From the NCBI RefSeq assembly GCF_014842995.1, contig NZ_JACYXL010000008.1, forward strand, positions 1-64,000: a stretch of 64,000 nucleotides of DNA, in the 5' to 3' direction. Shown one piece after another: positions 29,459 to 37,797 of this stretch (the stretch's first letter is position 1; the number at the start of each line of letters is the position of its first letter). The DNA comes from Rhodanobacter sp. 7MK24. GTDB lineage: Bacteria; Pseudomonadota; Gammaproteobacteria; Xanthomonadales; Rhodanobacteraceae. The notes beneath the pieces were generated by a model. It ran no database searches and was not told the DNA's origin. It worked only from the letters and a program-made list of their open reading frames with translations. The translations under genes were made by a program, and so were the position numbers.

Positions 29459-30211
29459 ATGCGCCTTCCACGCCTGACGTCTTTTCTGCTGCCGTTGTTC
29501 GTCGCGTTGCCGCTGCACGCACAGGATCTGGCTACCACCTGCCGTGCCACCAGCAGCTACGACGTGACGCTGCAGCCGGACAGCCTGCTGTTCGATCGCC
29601 CTTCGCCCGCACCGGTGCGGGTGGAGTTGAGCCAGGGTAACTTGCGTGTGGATGGCGTGGCGGTGAGGTTGGATGCGGAGGACCAGGACCGCCTCGCCTT
29701 GTTCGAGCGAGATCTGCGTGCGCTGGCGCCCCGTGTGCGTGCGGTGGCCCAGCGGGGCGTGGATATCGCGGTGCGGGGGCTGCATGAGGAGGCGGCGGGT
29801 ATGGGTTTGGACGCCGATACGCGCGTACAGCTCGACCAGCGGCTGGCGGCGGACGCGGCCAGCCTGAAGCAGCGCATAGCGACCAGCAACAGCACCAAGG
29901 ACTGGCAGGGCGATGCAATGAACCAGTTCGTCACCCGGATCCAAGGCGATCTGCTGCCGTTGGTCGCAGGGGATCTTGGCCAGCAGGCACTGAACGCGGC
30001 GATGAACGGCGACCTGCAGGGCGCCGCCGACCTGCGCGATCGCGCCGCGAACCTCGCGACGCAGCTGGAGCCGCGCATGCGCCAGCGGATGCAGGCGTTG
30101 CGTCCGCAGATCGCCGCCTTGTGCCCGGCGATCCAGCAGTTGTCGGCATTGCAGCAGGGTGTGCGCGACGACCATGGTCGTGCGCTGAACCTGTTGCAGA
30201 TTGGTGAGTGA
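29459..30211 (+). CDS. DUF2884 (YggN-like) exported protein
   Basis: 250 residues. A signal peptide (MRLPRLTSFLLPLFVALPLHA) is followed by a short Cys-containing beta segment (TTCRATSSYDVTLQPDSLLF) and a long helical region rich in Arg, Gln and Ala. This matches the organisation of E. coli YggN: N-terminal QVxxxxGNLxxDG segment, here LSQGNLRVDGVAVRL, then helices, then a late Cys (ALCPAIQQL). Function unknown, periplasmic. Confidence 0.72.
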   Translation: MRLPRLTSFLLPLFVALPLHAQDLATTCRATSSYDVTLQPDSLLFDRPSPAPVRVELSQGNLRVDGVAVRLDAEDQDRLALFERDLRALAPRVRAVAQRGVDIAVRGLHEEAAGMGLDADTRVQLDQRLAADAASLKQRIATSNSTKDWQGDAMNQFVTRIQGDLLPLVAGDLGQQALNAAMNGDLQGAADLRDRAANLATQLEPRMRQRMQALRPQIAALCPAIQQLSALQQGVRDDHGRALNLLQIGE

Positions 30212-30315
30212 GGGTTGGCGGAGGAGAGAATTGGTGGGCGCAGATTAATCTCCCGCTAAGTGCCTATGCACGAGGATGGCGTCATCTCTCCCAGCGCCGA
30301 TATCGGGGGGCGACC

Positions 30316-30759
30316 ATGACAACCATCCTCGCAGGCACTATCTGCAATCCACTGATCCGCCGTGGCATCGATTTGTGCCGCTTGTATCGTCGTGCTGCCT
30401 CGGCCGTGAACGAGCCTGGCCTGCGCGCGGTACTGGAGGAGGATGCGCAGACGCTTGCTGCCGTCATCGCCGACGTGCAGCACGAAGTGGAGCAGGCCGG
30501 CGGTGAGCCGCGCACACGTGGCAGTTGGCGCGCTGCGTTGCGTTGGCGGTTGTTCGAAACGATGGCGCATGCCGGCACGCGGCGCGACAGCACCTGGATC
30601 CGTGAACTGGCGCAAGACGAAGCGGCGTTGTTACGCGCCTTCGAACGAGCGATTGCCGGCCTGCCGGAGGCATTCGCCAAGGGCTTGCGTCGGCAACTGC
30701 CACGCCTGCGCGGAATTCACCTGGACATGCACGACCTGGCCAGCCACGCACGCTCCTGA
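30316..30759 (+). CDS. DUF2383/PA2169-like four-helix protein
   Basis: 147 residues, almost entirely helical: CNPLIRRGIDLCRLYRRAASAVNEPGLRAVLEEDAQTLAAVIADVQHEVEQAGG, RGSWRAALRWRLFE, TWIRELAQDEAALLRAFERAI. It resembles the PA2169/DUF2383 ferritin-like family, but the metal ligands are not obvious. Soluble, function unknown. It starts with a modest Shine-Dalgarno (GGGGGGCGACC). Confidence 0.6.
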   Translation: MTTILAGTICNPLIRRGIDLCRLYRRAASAVNEPGLRAVLEEDAQTLAAVIADVQHEVEQAGGEPRTRGSWRAALRWRLFETMAHAGTRRDSTWIRELAQDEAALLRAFERAIAGLPEAFAKGLRRQLPRLRGIHLDMHDLASHARS

Positions 30760-30889
30760 CGGCAGGCAGCTACGCGGATGCGGGCGCCGCACCCACCCGA
30801 TCCTCGGCGTGCATCTGTGTCGTTCGCCGATGCGTGCGGGCTAGTTTGCCTGACCGGGCGCGGCGCGCCCCCCGCACGAGGCGCGTGTC

Positions 30890-31213
30890 ATGCATCGCAA
30901 CCTGTTTGCCGGCTTGCTGGTGTGCCTGCTGTTCGTTGGCGCCGACAGAGTTGTCGCCACCGACAGTTTGCGCGTGGGCAGTCATGTTCTGGTGGTGGGC
31001 GACAGCGCAGCCACCGTGACCGCGCTGCTTGGCAAGCCTTCGCACAAGTCGCACGCCAAGGGACAGGACAAGGGACGCCACGGCAAACGTGCACGCCCGC
31101 TTGCCGGCAAGGCGGTTTCGGGCGAGCAATGGCAGTACCGCCACGACGGCAGGGTGATCGTGGTCACCCTGGTCGACGGCCGCGTCAGCGATATCGACGA
31201 ACGCAGCCGCTGA
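30890..31213 (+). CDS. Small exported DUF2845-like protein
   Basis: 107 residues. A signal peptide (MHRNLFAGLLVCLLFVGADRVVA) precedes a domain LRVGSHVLVVGDSAATVTALLGKP ... EQWQYRHDGRVIVVTLVDGRVSDI. The order (V G D S, L G K P, W x Y, V T L x D G x V) is that of DUF2845/SmpA-like small envelope proteins, here split by a Lys/His-rich loop (HKSHAKGQDKGRHGKRAR). Function unknown. Confidence 0.65.
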   Translation: MHRNLFAGLLVCLLFVGADRVVATDSLRVGSHVLVVGDSAATVTALLGKPSHKSHAKGQDKGRHGKRARPLAGKAVSGEQWQYRHDGRVIVVTLVDGRVSDIDERSR

Positions 31214-31282
31214 GTTGCAGTCCCGTGCGCGACGTCAGGCGCAGGAGCGTCTCGCGCAGGATGCGCTGTCGCGAGGTTCCGG

Positions 31283-34200
31283 TTATTGCACCGTCACCGT
31301 CTTGCGGTTGTCGTCCGGCACCTTGTCGACCAGTTCGTTGTACGGGTCGATGCCGGCCATCGCGGGCTTGCCGTCCACGGTCACGGTGACGGTGCTGTCG
31401 CCATCGGGCAGCATGCGCTTCTTCAGGTACAGCGGCCTGCCGTCCTTGCCGCCGCCGGGCGAAGCGGCGAACACGCCGATGTCGATGGGGATATCGGGCG
31501 CGGCAGATGCCTCCTTGCCCTTGCCGTCGGCATGAACCATGCCGGCGTGCACTTCCATCGTCACCTCGTATCTGCCGTCGGGCAGTTCCTTCGCGGTGGC
31601 GCTGAGCATGCGGTCGTCGAACAGGGTGATCTTCCAGAAAAAGTCGTCGAGCAGCGGCTGCCATTGCGGCCCAAGTCCGGCGGACAACGCATTCATGAAT
31701 TCCTTCGAGGTGGTGTAGGGCGGTTGCTGGAAGCCTTTGTCGAGCAGGAACTGCTTGAGGACAGCGTCGAGCCTGTTTTCGCCCACATAGTCCTGCAACG
31801 CGTAGAAGATCACCGAGCCCTTGTTGTAGTGAATGTACTGTTCGTTCTCCACCTTGGCCAACGGCTCCTCGGCCACCTTGTCGGTGCTGCGACCGGCTAG
31901 ATACCTGTCCAGCTCGTACTTGAGGAACTTGCGCATCTGGTCGGCGCCGTACCTTTGCTTCATCACCATCAGCGCGCTGTACTGCGCCAGCGACTCGCTG
32001 AGCATGGTCGAGCCCTGCATGTCCGCGCCGATCACGCGGTGCGCCCACCACTGGTGCGCCACTTCGTGCGCGGTCACGTAGTACACGTAGTCGATCTGGC
32101 TGGTATCGCGCAGGTCGGCGATGAAGCCGATGGACTCGGAGAACGGGATGGTGTTGGCGAAGCTCTGGGCGAACGAGGCGTAGCCGGGGAACTCCACGAT
32201 GCGCAGCTGTTTGAACTGGTACGGTGTGTAGTGGGCGTCGTAGTAGTCCAGCGAGTCCTTTACACCCTCGATCATCCGGTCGACGTTCCAGGCATGATCG
32301 GGGTTGTAGTAGATCGAGATGGCTACGCCCTTCCAGTCCACGGTCTTCACCGCGTAGCGCGCCGACAGCCAGGCGAAGAACGGCAGCATCGGCTGCTGCA
32401 TCGTGTAGTGGAAATAACGGCGGCCGCCCTGGGTCCATTCCTGCACCAGCGTGCCGGGTGCCAGCGCGATCTGGTCGGCGGCGGTGGAGACAGTGGTGTC
32501 GAAATCGATCCAGTCCGCGTCGTTGGCGATGTAGGTGTTGGCGCGCGCCTTTTCGTCGCCCAGCGGCGGCATGCGCGGCGGCTCGCCCTTCAGCCCGTAC
32601 TTGCGGCGATCGTTGCGATCGGTGAGCTGCGCGCCGGTCTGGTAGCCGAAATGCGGCAGCACCGAGCTGTTGAAGAAAGTGCCGTTGTGCACCAGGAAGG
32701 TCTCGCCGGTGCCATTGGTGAAGCCCTTGGGCGCGTAGTCGAGGTCGAAGTCGAAGGGCATCGACGCGCCAGGCGCCAACGGCGTCCTGAGCTTGTAGAT
32801 GGCCACGCCGAGGCGGTGGTCGAAGTTCTCCGTGTCGTGCGGTGCGAACGCGAGTGTCCTCGGTTCGAAACCGGCGGTGTAGTTCACCAGCAGTTCGGTG
32901 ACAGGCACGTCGTGCTTGTTGACCAAGGTGTAGTGCGCATGAATATGCAATTGCCGCCGGTACGGATGGATGTCGACCTCGGCCTTCACCGCGGTGATGC
33001 GTGGCTGCGGCAGGTCGGCGTACTTCGCGTACTGCTTTTCGTAGTCGGCGTGTTCGCGCTGCTGCACCGTGCCGTTCTCGTAATGGTTGAGCACGTTGGT
33101 GTTGTAGAAGATCCAGCCGCCGACGCCGACGAAACCCAGCAGTGCAAAAGCCAGCACCATCGCCAGGGCAGGGTGCAGGCGCGCGCGGGCTTCGCGCAGC
33201 CGCTCCGTCCAGCCTTCCCCGGTGCCGCGCACCCACAGCAGCGCGGCGAGCACCAGCAGCGCCAGCGCCAGGCAGGCCCAGTAGCCGTAGAACCACAGTG
33301 CGCCGGTCAGGAAGTGGCCGAAGCCGTTCAAATCCGAATAAGGCACGTCGGGCGCGCCGGCGTAGTTGTACAGGTTGTGGTCCCAGTGCAGCCAAGGCAG
33401 GGCGAGTTGGCTGACGAACCAGAGGATCACCAGCAGATAGCCCACATAACGGTTGTTGGTGGCTACCTGCAGGAACAGGGCCAGCACTGCCAGCAGCACC
33501 AACGGAATCGCCTGCAGCGCCAGCGTGCCGAGATAAAGCCCGGGCTCGATGTGCGTGTAGCCGTGGGTCAGCTGCCAGCCTATGCCGAACACGGCGCCGG
33601 CGAACATGTAGAGCACGATCACCGCCAGCAACGCGCCTAGCTTCGCGGCCAGCGAAATCCAGTCGGGCAAGGGAAACGCGTCGCTCACCTCGGCGCTGTG
33701 CTGGTTGCGTTCGCGCCACACGAGTTCGCCGGCATAGAACATCACGATCACGTACAGCAGCCAGTGCGTGCCGCCGATGACCATGTCCAGCACGCTGTGC
33801 GTCACCGAGTAGGTGGCGGTGCCGTAGATGCGACCGCTCAGCGCCAGCGCGAACACCAGGTTGACCAGGCCGAAGGCCACCATCACCAGGAACGGAACGC
33901 CGCGCAACACGCTGCCTGCCTCGAATACCGTCAGTTGCCGCAACTGGACCAGTCGCGCGCGCCAATCGTTGGCCAGCCGCACCTTGGGCATGGCCATCGT
34001 GCTGGCCATGAAGGCAGGGCGCAGCATCGGCGGCTCGGCGCGTTTCGCGCGGCGGCGCAGCTTGATGCCTTCGCGGTCCGGACGGAAGAGCGCGAAGGCG
34101 GTGGCGGCCAGCACCACGGCCACACCGATCCACAGCAGCCGGTTGAACAGCAGCAGGCCATCCAGCGGCGGCAACTGGTGGTTGGTCTGTTCCGGTGCCC

Positions 34201-34867
34201 AATAGCGCGTGACGATCTGCAGCGTGCGACTGCCGAATGGGTCGAGGATGGCCGCCAGCGTGTAGTGGTTCACGTCCTGGGTGAGCAGCTTGGCGATGGA
34301 CAACAGCACAATGAAGGCGATCACGCCGATCAGCGTGGCCAGCAGCGAGCGCGTGGCGGTGGCGAGCAGGAACAGCGCTGCGGCGATGAACAGCAGGTTG
34401 GGCAACACCATCACGCCGAATGCCCAGAGATAGCCGCGCCAGTCCGGCGGACCCAGCCGGGTCGCGTCAATCCACGGCATGCTGCCGCCTACGGCCAGCG
34501 CCAGCGCGCACAGCAGCATGATCGCCACCATCACCAGCAGGCCCGCAGCAAAGCGGCCGCCCAGATAGTCGCGCTTGCGCAATGGCGTGGAGAACACCAG
34601 CTCGGAGGTGCCTAGGTCGAAGTCGCGCAGCGCGGCGCCGGCCACGAAAGCGGCGGCCAGAAGCATGCACAGCGGCGCTAGCGCATTGAGCAGGCGCACG
34701 ATTACCAGCGGGGCATTGCGCAGCACATTGCCGCTGGCGCCGCCCGCCGTCACTGCGTCGGTACAGGTGAGGATGAAGGCCAGTCCGGCAAACACCGCGG
34801 CGATGATCCAGAACAGCGGCGCCTTCAGTTGCTGACGCAATTCAAAGCGGAGGATTTCGAGGAACAT
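31283..34867 (-). CDS. ABC transporter permease fused to M1-family aminopeptidase
   Basis: 1194 residues. The first about 600 residues are membrane-embedded, two ABC-2-like permease blocks of about six spans each, with a long cytosolic loop between (FRPDREGIKLRRRAKRAEPP). After the last span (VLAFALLGFVGVGGWIFYN) comes an M1 peptidase domain with zinc motif HEVAHQ (HExxH, His934) and the downstream Glu ligand in SESLAQY. The GAMEN-like exopeptidase motif is not obvious. This architecture is found in other Proteobacteria. The ATPase partner is the gene just upstream. The start at 34867 (MFLEILRFELRQQ) lies 14 bases after the ATPase stop. The likely role is export or envelope peptide processing; unproven. 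Confidence 0.87.
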   Translation of the reverse strand: MFLEILRFELRQQLKAPLFWIIAAVFAGLAFILTCTDAVTAGGASGNVLRNAPLVIVRLLNALAPLCMLLAAAFVAGAALRDFDLGTSELVFSTPLRKRDYLGGRFAAGLLVMVAIMLLCALALAVGGSMPWIDATRLGPPDWRGYLWAFGVMVLPNLLFIAAALFLLATATRSLLATLIGVIAFIVLLSIAKLLTQDVNHYTLAAILDPFGSRTLQIVTRYWAPEQTNHQLPPLDGLLLFNRLLWIGVAVVLAATAFALFRPDREGIKLRRRAKRAEPPMLRPAFMASTMAMPKVRLANDWRARLVQLRQLTVFEAGSVLRGVPFLVMVAFGLVNLVFALALSGRIYGTATYSVTHSVLDMVIGGTHWLLYVIVMFYAGELVWRERNQHSAEVSDAFPLPDWISLAAKLGALLAVIVLYMFAGAVFGIGWQLTHGYTHIEPGLYLGTLALQAIPLVLLAVLALFLQVATNNRYVGYLLVILWFVSQLALPWLHWDHNLYNYAGAPDVPYSDLNGFGHFLTGALWFYGYWACLALALLVLAALLWVRGTGEGWTERLREARARLHPALAMVLAFALLGFVGVGGWIFYNTNVLNHYENGTVQQREHADYEKQYAKYADLPQPRITAVKAEVDIHPYRRQLHIHAHYTLVNKHDVPVTELLVNYTAGFEPRTLAFAPHDTENFDHRLGVAIYKLRTPLAPGASMPFDFDLDYAPKGFTNGTGETFLVHNGTFFNSSVLPHFGYQTGAQLTDRNDRRKYGLKGEPPRMPPLGDEKARANTYIANDADWIDFDTTVSTAADQIALAPGTLVQEWTQGGRRYFHYTMQQPMLPFFAWLSARYAVKTVDWKGVAISIYYNPDHAWNVDRMIEGVKDSLDYYDAHYTPYQFKQLRIVEFPGYASFAQSFANTIPFSESIGFIADLRDTSQIDYVYYVTAHEVAHQWWAHRVIGADMQGSTMLSESLAQYSALMVMKQRYGADQMRKFLKYELDRYLAGRSTDKVAEEPLAKVENEQYIHYNKGSVIFYALQDYVGENRLDAVLKQFLLDKGFQQPPYTTSKEFMNALSAGLGPQWQPLLDDFFWKITLFDDRMLSATAKELPDGRYEVTMEVHAGMVHADGKGKEASAAPDIPIDIGVFAASPGGGKDGRPLYLKKRMLPDGDSTVTVTVDGKPAMAGIDPYNELVDKVPDDNRKTVTVQ

Positions 34868-34880
34868 GGCTGCCCGTCCG

Positions 34881-35765
34881 TCAGGCGGCACGGGTGGTGG
34901 CCTGGGCCCGCAGGCGGCCGAAGTAGACGTCTTCCAGGTCGGGTGCCACCGGCTCGAAGCCCGCCTCCGGCTGTTCGTCGGCCAGTACGTGCAGCAGGGT
35001 GCGGCCGCCGGCGAGGCGGGTGGAGAGGATGTTCATGCGGGCGCGGTAGCCGTCCAGCTCGGCCTTGTCGATGCTGCGCCGCCAGACCCTGCCCTCCAGC
35101 GCGCGGATCGCCTCGTGCGGCTCGCCGGTGAGCAGCACCTGGCCCTGGCCGATGATCGCCATGCGCTGGCAGAGGTCGGTGACGTCCTCGACGATATGGG
35201 TGGAGAGGATCACCACCACGCGCTCGCCGATCTCGGCCAGCAGGTTCAGGAAGCGGTTGCGTTCCTCCGGATCGAGGCCGGCGGTGGGCTCGTCCACGAT
35301 CACCAGCCGCGGGTCGCCGATCAGCGCCTGCGCGATGCCGAAGCGTTGGCGCATGCCGCCGGAATAGGTGCCCAGCTTGCGCTTGCGCACGTCCCACAGG
35401 TTCACCTGACGCAGCAGCGCCTCCACCAGCTCCCGACGCTCGCCCCTGGCGATGACGCCCTTGAGCACCGCGAAGTGATCCAGCATCGCTTCCGCGGAAA
35501 CTTTCGGATACACCCCGAATTCCTGGGGCAGGTAGCCGAGCAGGCGGCGGGTGGCTTCCTTGTTGGCCAGCAGGTCCAGGTCGTCCAGCCGGACGCTGCC
35601 TTCGTCCGGTTCCTGCAAGGTCGCAATGGTGCGCATCAGCGAGGACTTGCCCGCGCCGTTTGGCCCCAGCAGGCCGAACATGCCATTGGGAATCTCCAGC
35701 GAGATATCGCGCAACGCACGCACGCCATTGGCGTAGGTCTTGGACAGGCGGTTGATGCTGAGCAT
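34881..35765 (-). CDS. ABC transporter ATP-binding protein
   Basis: 294 residues. Walker [11 protein letters not shown]-loop [10 protein letters not shown], signature YSGGMRQR, Walker [13 protein letters not shown] and H-loop STHIVED are all present. This is the ABC-2/drug-type ATPase. It starts at ATG 35765; a Shine-Dalgarno is not obvious. It is the first gene of a two-gene unit with the permease-peptidase, and is divergent from aceF. Confidence 0.93.
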   Translation of the reverse strand: MLSINRLSKTYANGVRALRDISLEIPNGMFGLLGPNGAGKSSLMRTIATLQEPDEGSVRLDDLDLLANKEATRRLLGYLPQEFGVYPKVSAEAMLDHFAVLKGVIARGERRELVEALLRQVNLWDVRKRKLGTYSGGMRQRFGIAQALIGDPRLVIVDEPTAGLDPEERNRFLNLLAEIGERVVVILSTHIVEDVTDLCQRMAIIGQGQVLLTGEPHEAIRALEGRVWRRSIDKAELDGYRARMNILSTRLAGGRTLLHVLADEQPEAGFEPVAPDLEDVYFGRLRAQATTRAA

Positions 35766-35856
35766 GGTTGCGGCGGCTATGGGCGATGGATGCAGTGTGC
35801 GGTGGCGAGGCAGGGGACCGCATGGGCTGCACGTCACGGGGTGCCCGTCACGCCAT

Positions 35857-35868
35857 GCATACGTATGC
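35857..35868. promoter_or_regulatory. 12-bp palindrome in the aceF/ABC divergent region
   Basis: GCATACGTATGC is a perfect palindrome within a longer imperfect one (CATGCATACGTATGCGCATG). It lies 120 bases before the aceF start and 92 before the ABC ATPase start. It could be an operator for either. It is unlike the E. coli PdhR site. Confidence 0.35.
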
Positions 35869-35988
35869 GCATGTGCAGGGGCGGCGAAAGTAGTGCTTCC
35901 GCCGGATGCCTCGTTCGCTATCATGCAAGTCTTGCGGCCGCTCTCTGTCCCCCTTTGCGGTCTGCCCTCGCCATCCGCAGGAGACACC

Positions 35989-37677
35989 ATGGCCATCCAA
36001 GAAGCCCGCGTACCCGACATCGGCGGTCACGACAACGTGCCGGTGATCGAGGTGCTGATCAAACCCGGCGACCGGGTGGAGAAGGAACAGAGCCTGATCA
36101 CGCTGGAGTCGGACAAGGCCACGATGGAGGTGCCGGCACCGTTCGCGGGCGTGGTCAAGGAAGTGAAAGTGAAGCTTGGACAGGAAGTTTCCGAGGGCGC
36201 GGTGATCGCCCTGATCGAAGCCGAGGGCGCTGCCTCGGCCCCCGCGCCGCAACCGGCGGCTGCACCCAGCCCGGCTCCCGCAGCGGCCGCGCCGGCACCC
36301 GCCCCCACTCCTGCGCCTGCCCCCCAGGCCGCCAGCAGTGGTGGTGGCGTCCGCGAAGCGCGCGTGCCCGACATCGGCGGCCACGGCGGCGTGCCGGTGA
36401 TCGAGGTGCTGGTGAAGGCGGGCGACCGTGTCGCCAAGGACCAGGGCCTGATCACGCTGGAATCCGACAAGGCCACGATGGAAGTGCCTGCGCCGTTTGC
36501 CGGCGTGGTGAAGGAAATGAAGTTGAAGCTGGGCGACGAGGTTTCCGAAGGCGCGCTGATCGCGTTGATCGAGGCCGAGGGTGCGGCCCCCGCACCCGCT
36601 GCTCCGGCTCCTGCGCCCGCCCCGGCTCCCGCTCCAAAAGCGGAAGAAAAGCCCGACCCCCAGGGGGGCCGTGGCGTGCTGCCCGGCAACCCGCCGGAGG
36701 GTGACGTACCACCGGAGGTGCGCCCGCCGTTCGACGCCAACATCGTGATGCCGGGCGACGCGCCCTACGCCAGCCCCGCGGTGCGCGCCTTCGCGCGCGA
36801 GCTGGGCGTGGACATCCAGCAGGTGAAGGGCAGTGCGCGCGGCGGCCGCATCGTGCGCGACGACATCAGCGCCTACGTCAAGCACGCGCTGGCCTCGGGC
36901 GCGCGGCCGGTGCAGGGCGGTGCGCCCGTCGCCGCCGGCGGTGGCCTCAACCTGCTGCCGTGGCCCAAGGTGGACTTCAGCAAGTTCGGCCCGGTCGAGG
37001 AGAAGGCGCTCTCGCGCATCCAGAAGATTTCCGGCGCCAACCTCGCACGCAACTGGGCGATGATTCCGCACGTCACCCAGCACGAGGACGCCGACATCAC
37101 CGAGCTGGAGGCCTTCCGCAAGAAGCTCGGCGAGGAGAACAAGGACCTCAAGATCACCCCGCTGGTGTTCCAGATGAAGGCGGTGGTGGCGGCGCTGAAG
37201 GAGTTCCCGCAGTTCAACGCCTCGCTGGACGAGACCGGCGAGAAGCTGATCCTCAAGAAGTACTTCCACGTAGGCATCGCGGTGGACACGCCCGACGGCC
37301 TGGTGGTGCCGGTGATCCGCGACGTGGACAAGAAGGGCCTGCTCGACCTCGCCCGCGAGCTGGGCGAGATCTCCAAGAAGGCGCGCGACAAGAAGCTGGG
37401 GCCGAACGACATGTCCGGCGGCTGCTTCTCCATCAGCTCGCTGGGCGGCATCGGCGGCACCGCGTTCACGCCCATCGTCAACGCGCCGGAAGTGGCCATC
37501 CTCGGCGTCTCCAAGTCGGCGATCAAGCCGGTGTGGAACGGCAAGGAATTCGCGCCGCGCCTGATCCTGCCGTTGTCGCTCTCCTACGACCACCGCGTGA
37601 TCGATGGCGCACTCGCCGCCCGCTTCGCCGCCTTCGTGGCGAAGCAGCTCGGCGACATCCGCCGCTTGCTGCTCTGA
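35989..37677 (+). CDS. aceF: Pyruvate dehydrogenase E2, dihydrolipoamide acetyltransferase
   Basis: 562 residues. Two lipoyl domains (residues about 2-75 and 122-195), each with the lipoylated Lys in [10 protein letters not shown], are joined by Ala/Pro-rich linkers. The E1/E3-binding domain is at about 258-295 ([20 protein letters not shown]), and the catalytic domain follows with [10 protein letters not shown] (His near residue 534). It transfers acetyl from lipoyl to CoA and forms the complex core. AGGAG lies 7 bases before the ATG. lpdA follows after 120 bases. The second lipoyl domain looks like a copy of the first (nearly the same DNA blocks). Confidence 0.96.
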   Translation: MAIQEARVPDIGGHDNVPVIEVLIKPGDRVEKEQSLITLESDKATMEVPAPFAGVVKEVKVKLGQEVSEGAVIALIEAEGAASAPAPQPAAAPSPAPAAAAPAPAPTPAPAPQAASSGGGVREARVPDIGGHGGVPVIEVLVKAGDRVAKDQGLITLESDKATMEVPAPFAGVVKEMKLKLGDEVSEGALIALIEAEGAAPAPAAPAPAPAPAPAPKAEEKPDPQGGRGVLPGNPPEGDVPPEVRPPFDANIVMPGDAPYASPAVRAFARELGVDIQQVKGSARGGRIVRDDISAYVKHALASGARPVQGGAPVAAGGGLNLLPWPKVDFSKFGPVEEKALSRIQKISGANLARNWAMIPHVTQHEDADITELEAFRKKLGEENKDLKITPLVFQMKAVVAALKEFPQFNASLDETGEKLILKKYFHVGIAVDTPDGLVVPVIRDVDKKGLLDLARELGEISKKARDKKLGPNDMSGGCFSISSLGGIGGTAFTPIVNAPEVAILGVSKSAIKPVWNGKEFAPRLILPLSLSYDHRVIDGALAARFAAFVAKQLGDIRRLLL

Positions 37678-37689
37678 CGCCCTGCTTTT

Positions 37690-37756
37690 CCCCTCTCCCC
37701 CGTAAACAAATTTGGTAAACGGGGCAGAGGGCAGGGTGAGGGGCGGGTGCTCACGG
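37690..37756. repeat. REP-like repeat, copy 3, between aceF and lpdA
   Basis: CCCCTCTCCCCCG, an A/T-rich middle with the direct repeat GTAAAC-AAATTTG-GTAAAC, then GGGGCAGAGGGCAGGG and GTGAGGGGCGGGTGCTC. The last 17 bases are shared with copy 2. The A/T-rich centre is odd for this genome. Confidence 0.8.
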
Positions 37757-37797
37757 CACCGCCTCAACAGGTAGCGAACAAGAACAAAGGATTCCCC

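Noticed and set aside
28934-30175. 413-codon minus-strand frame opposite the DUF2884-like gene
   Set aside because: The plus-strand gene has a signal peptide and family match; the minus frame has neither.
31955-33640. Long plus-strand frame opposite the permease-peptidase
   Set aside because: Antisense of a well-supported gene, with no domain of its own.
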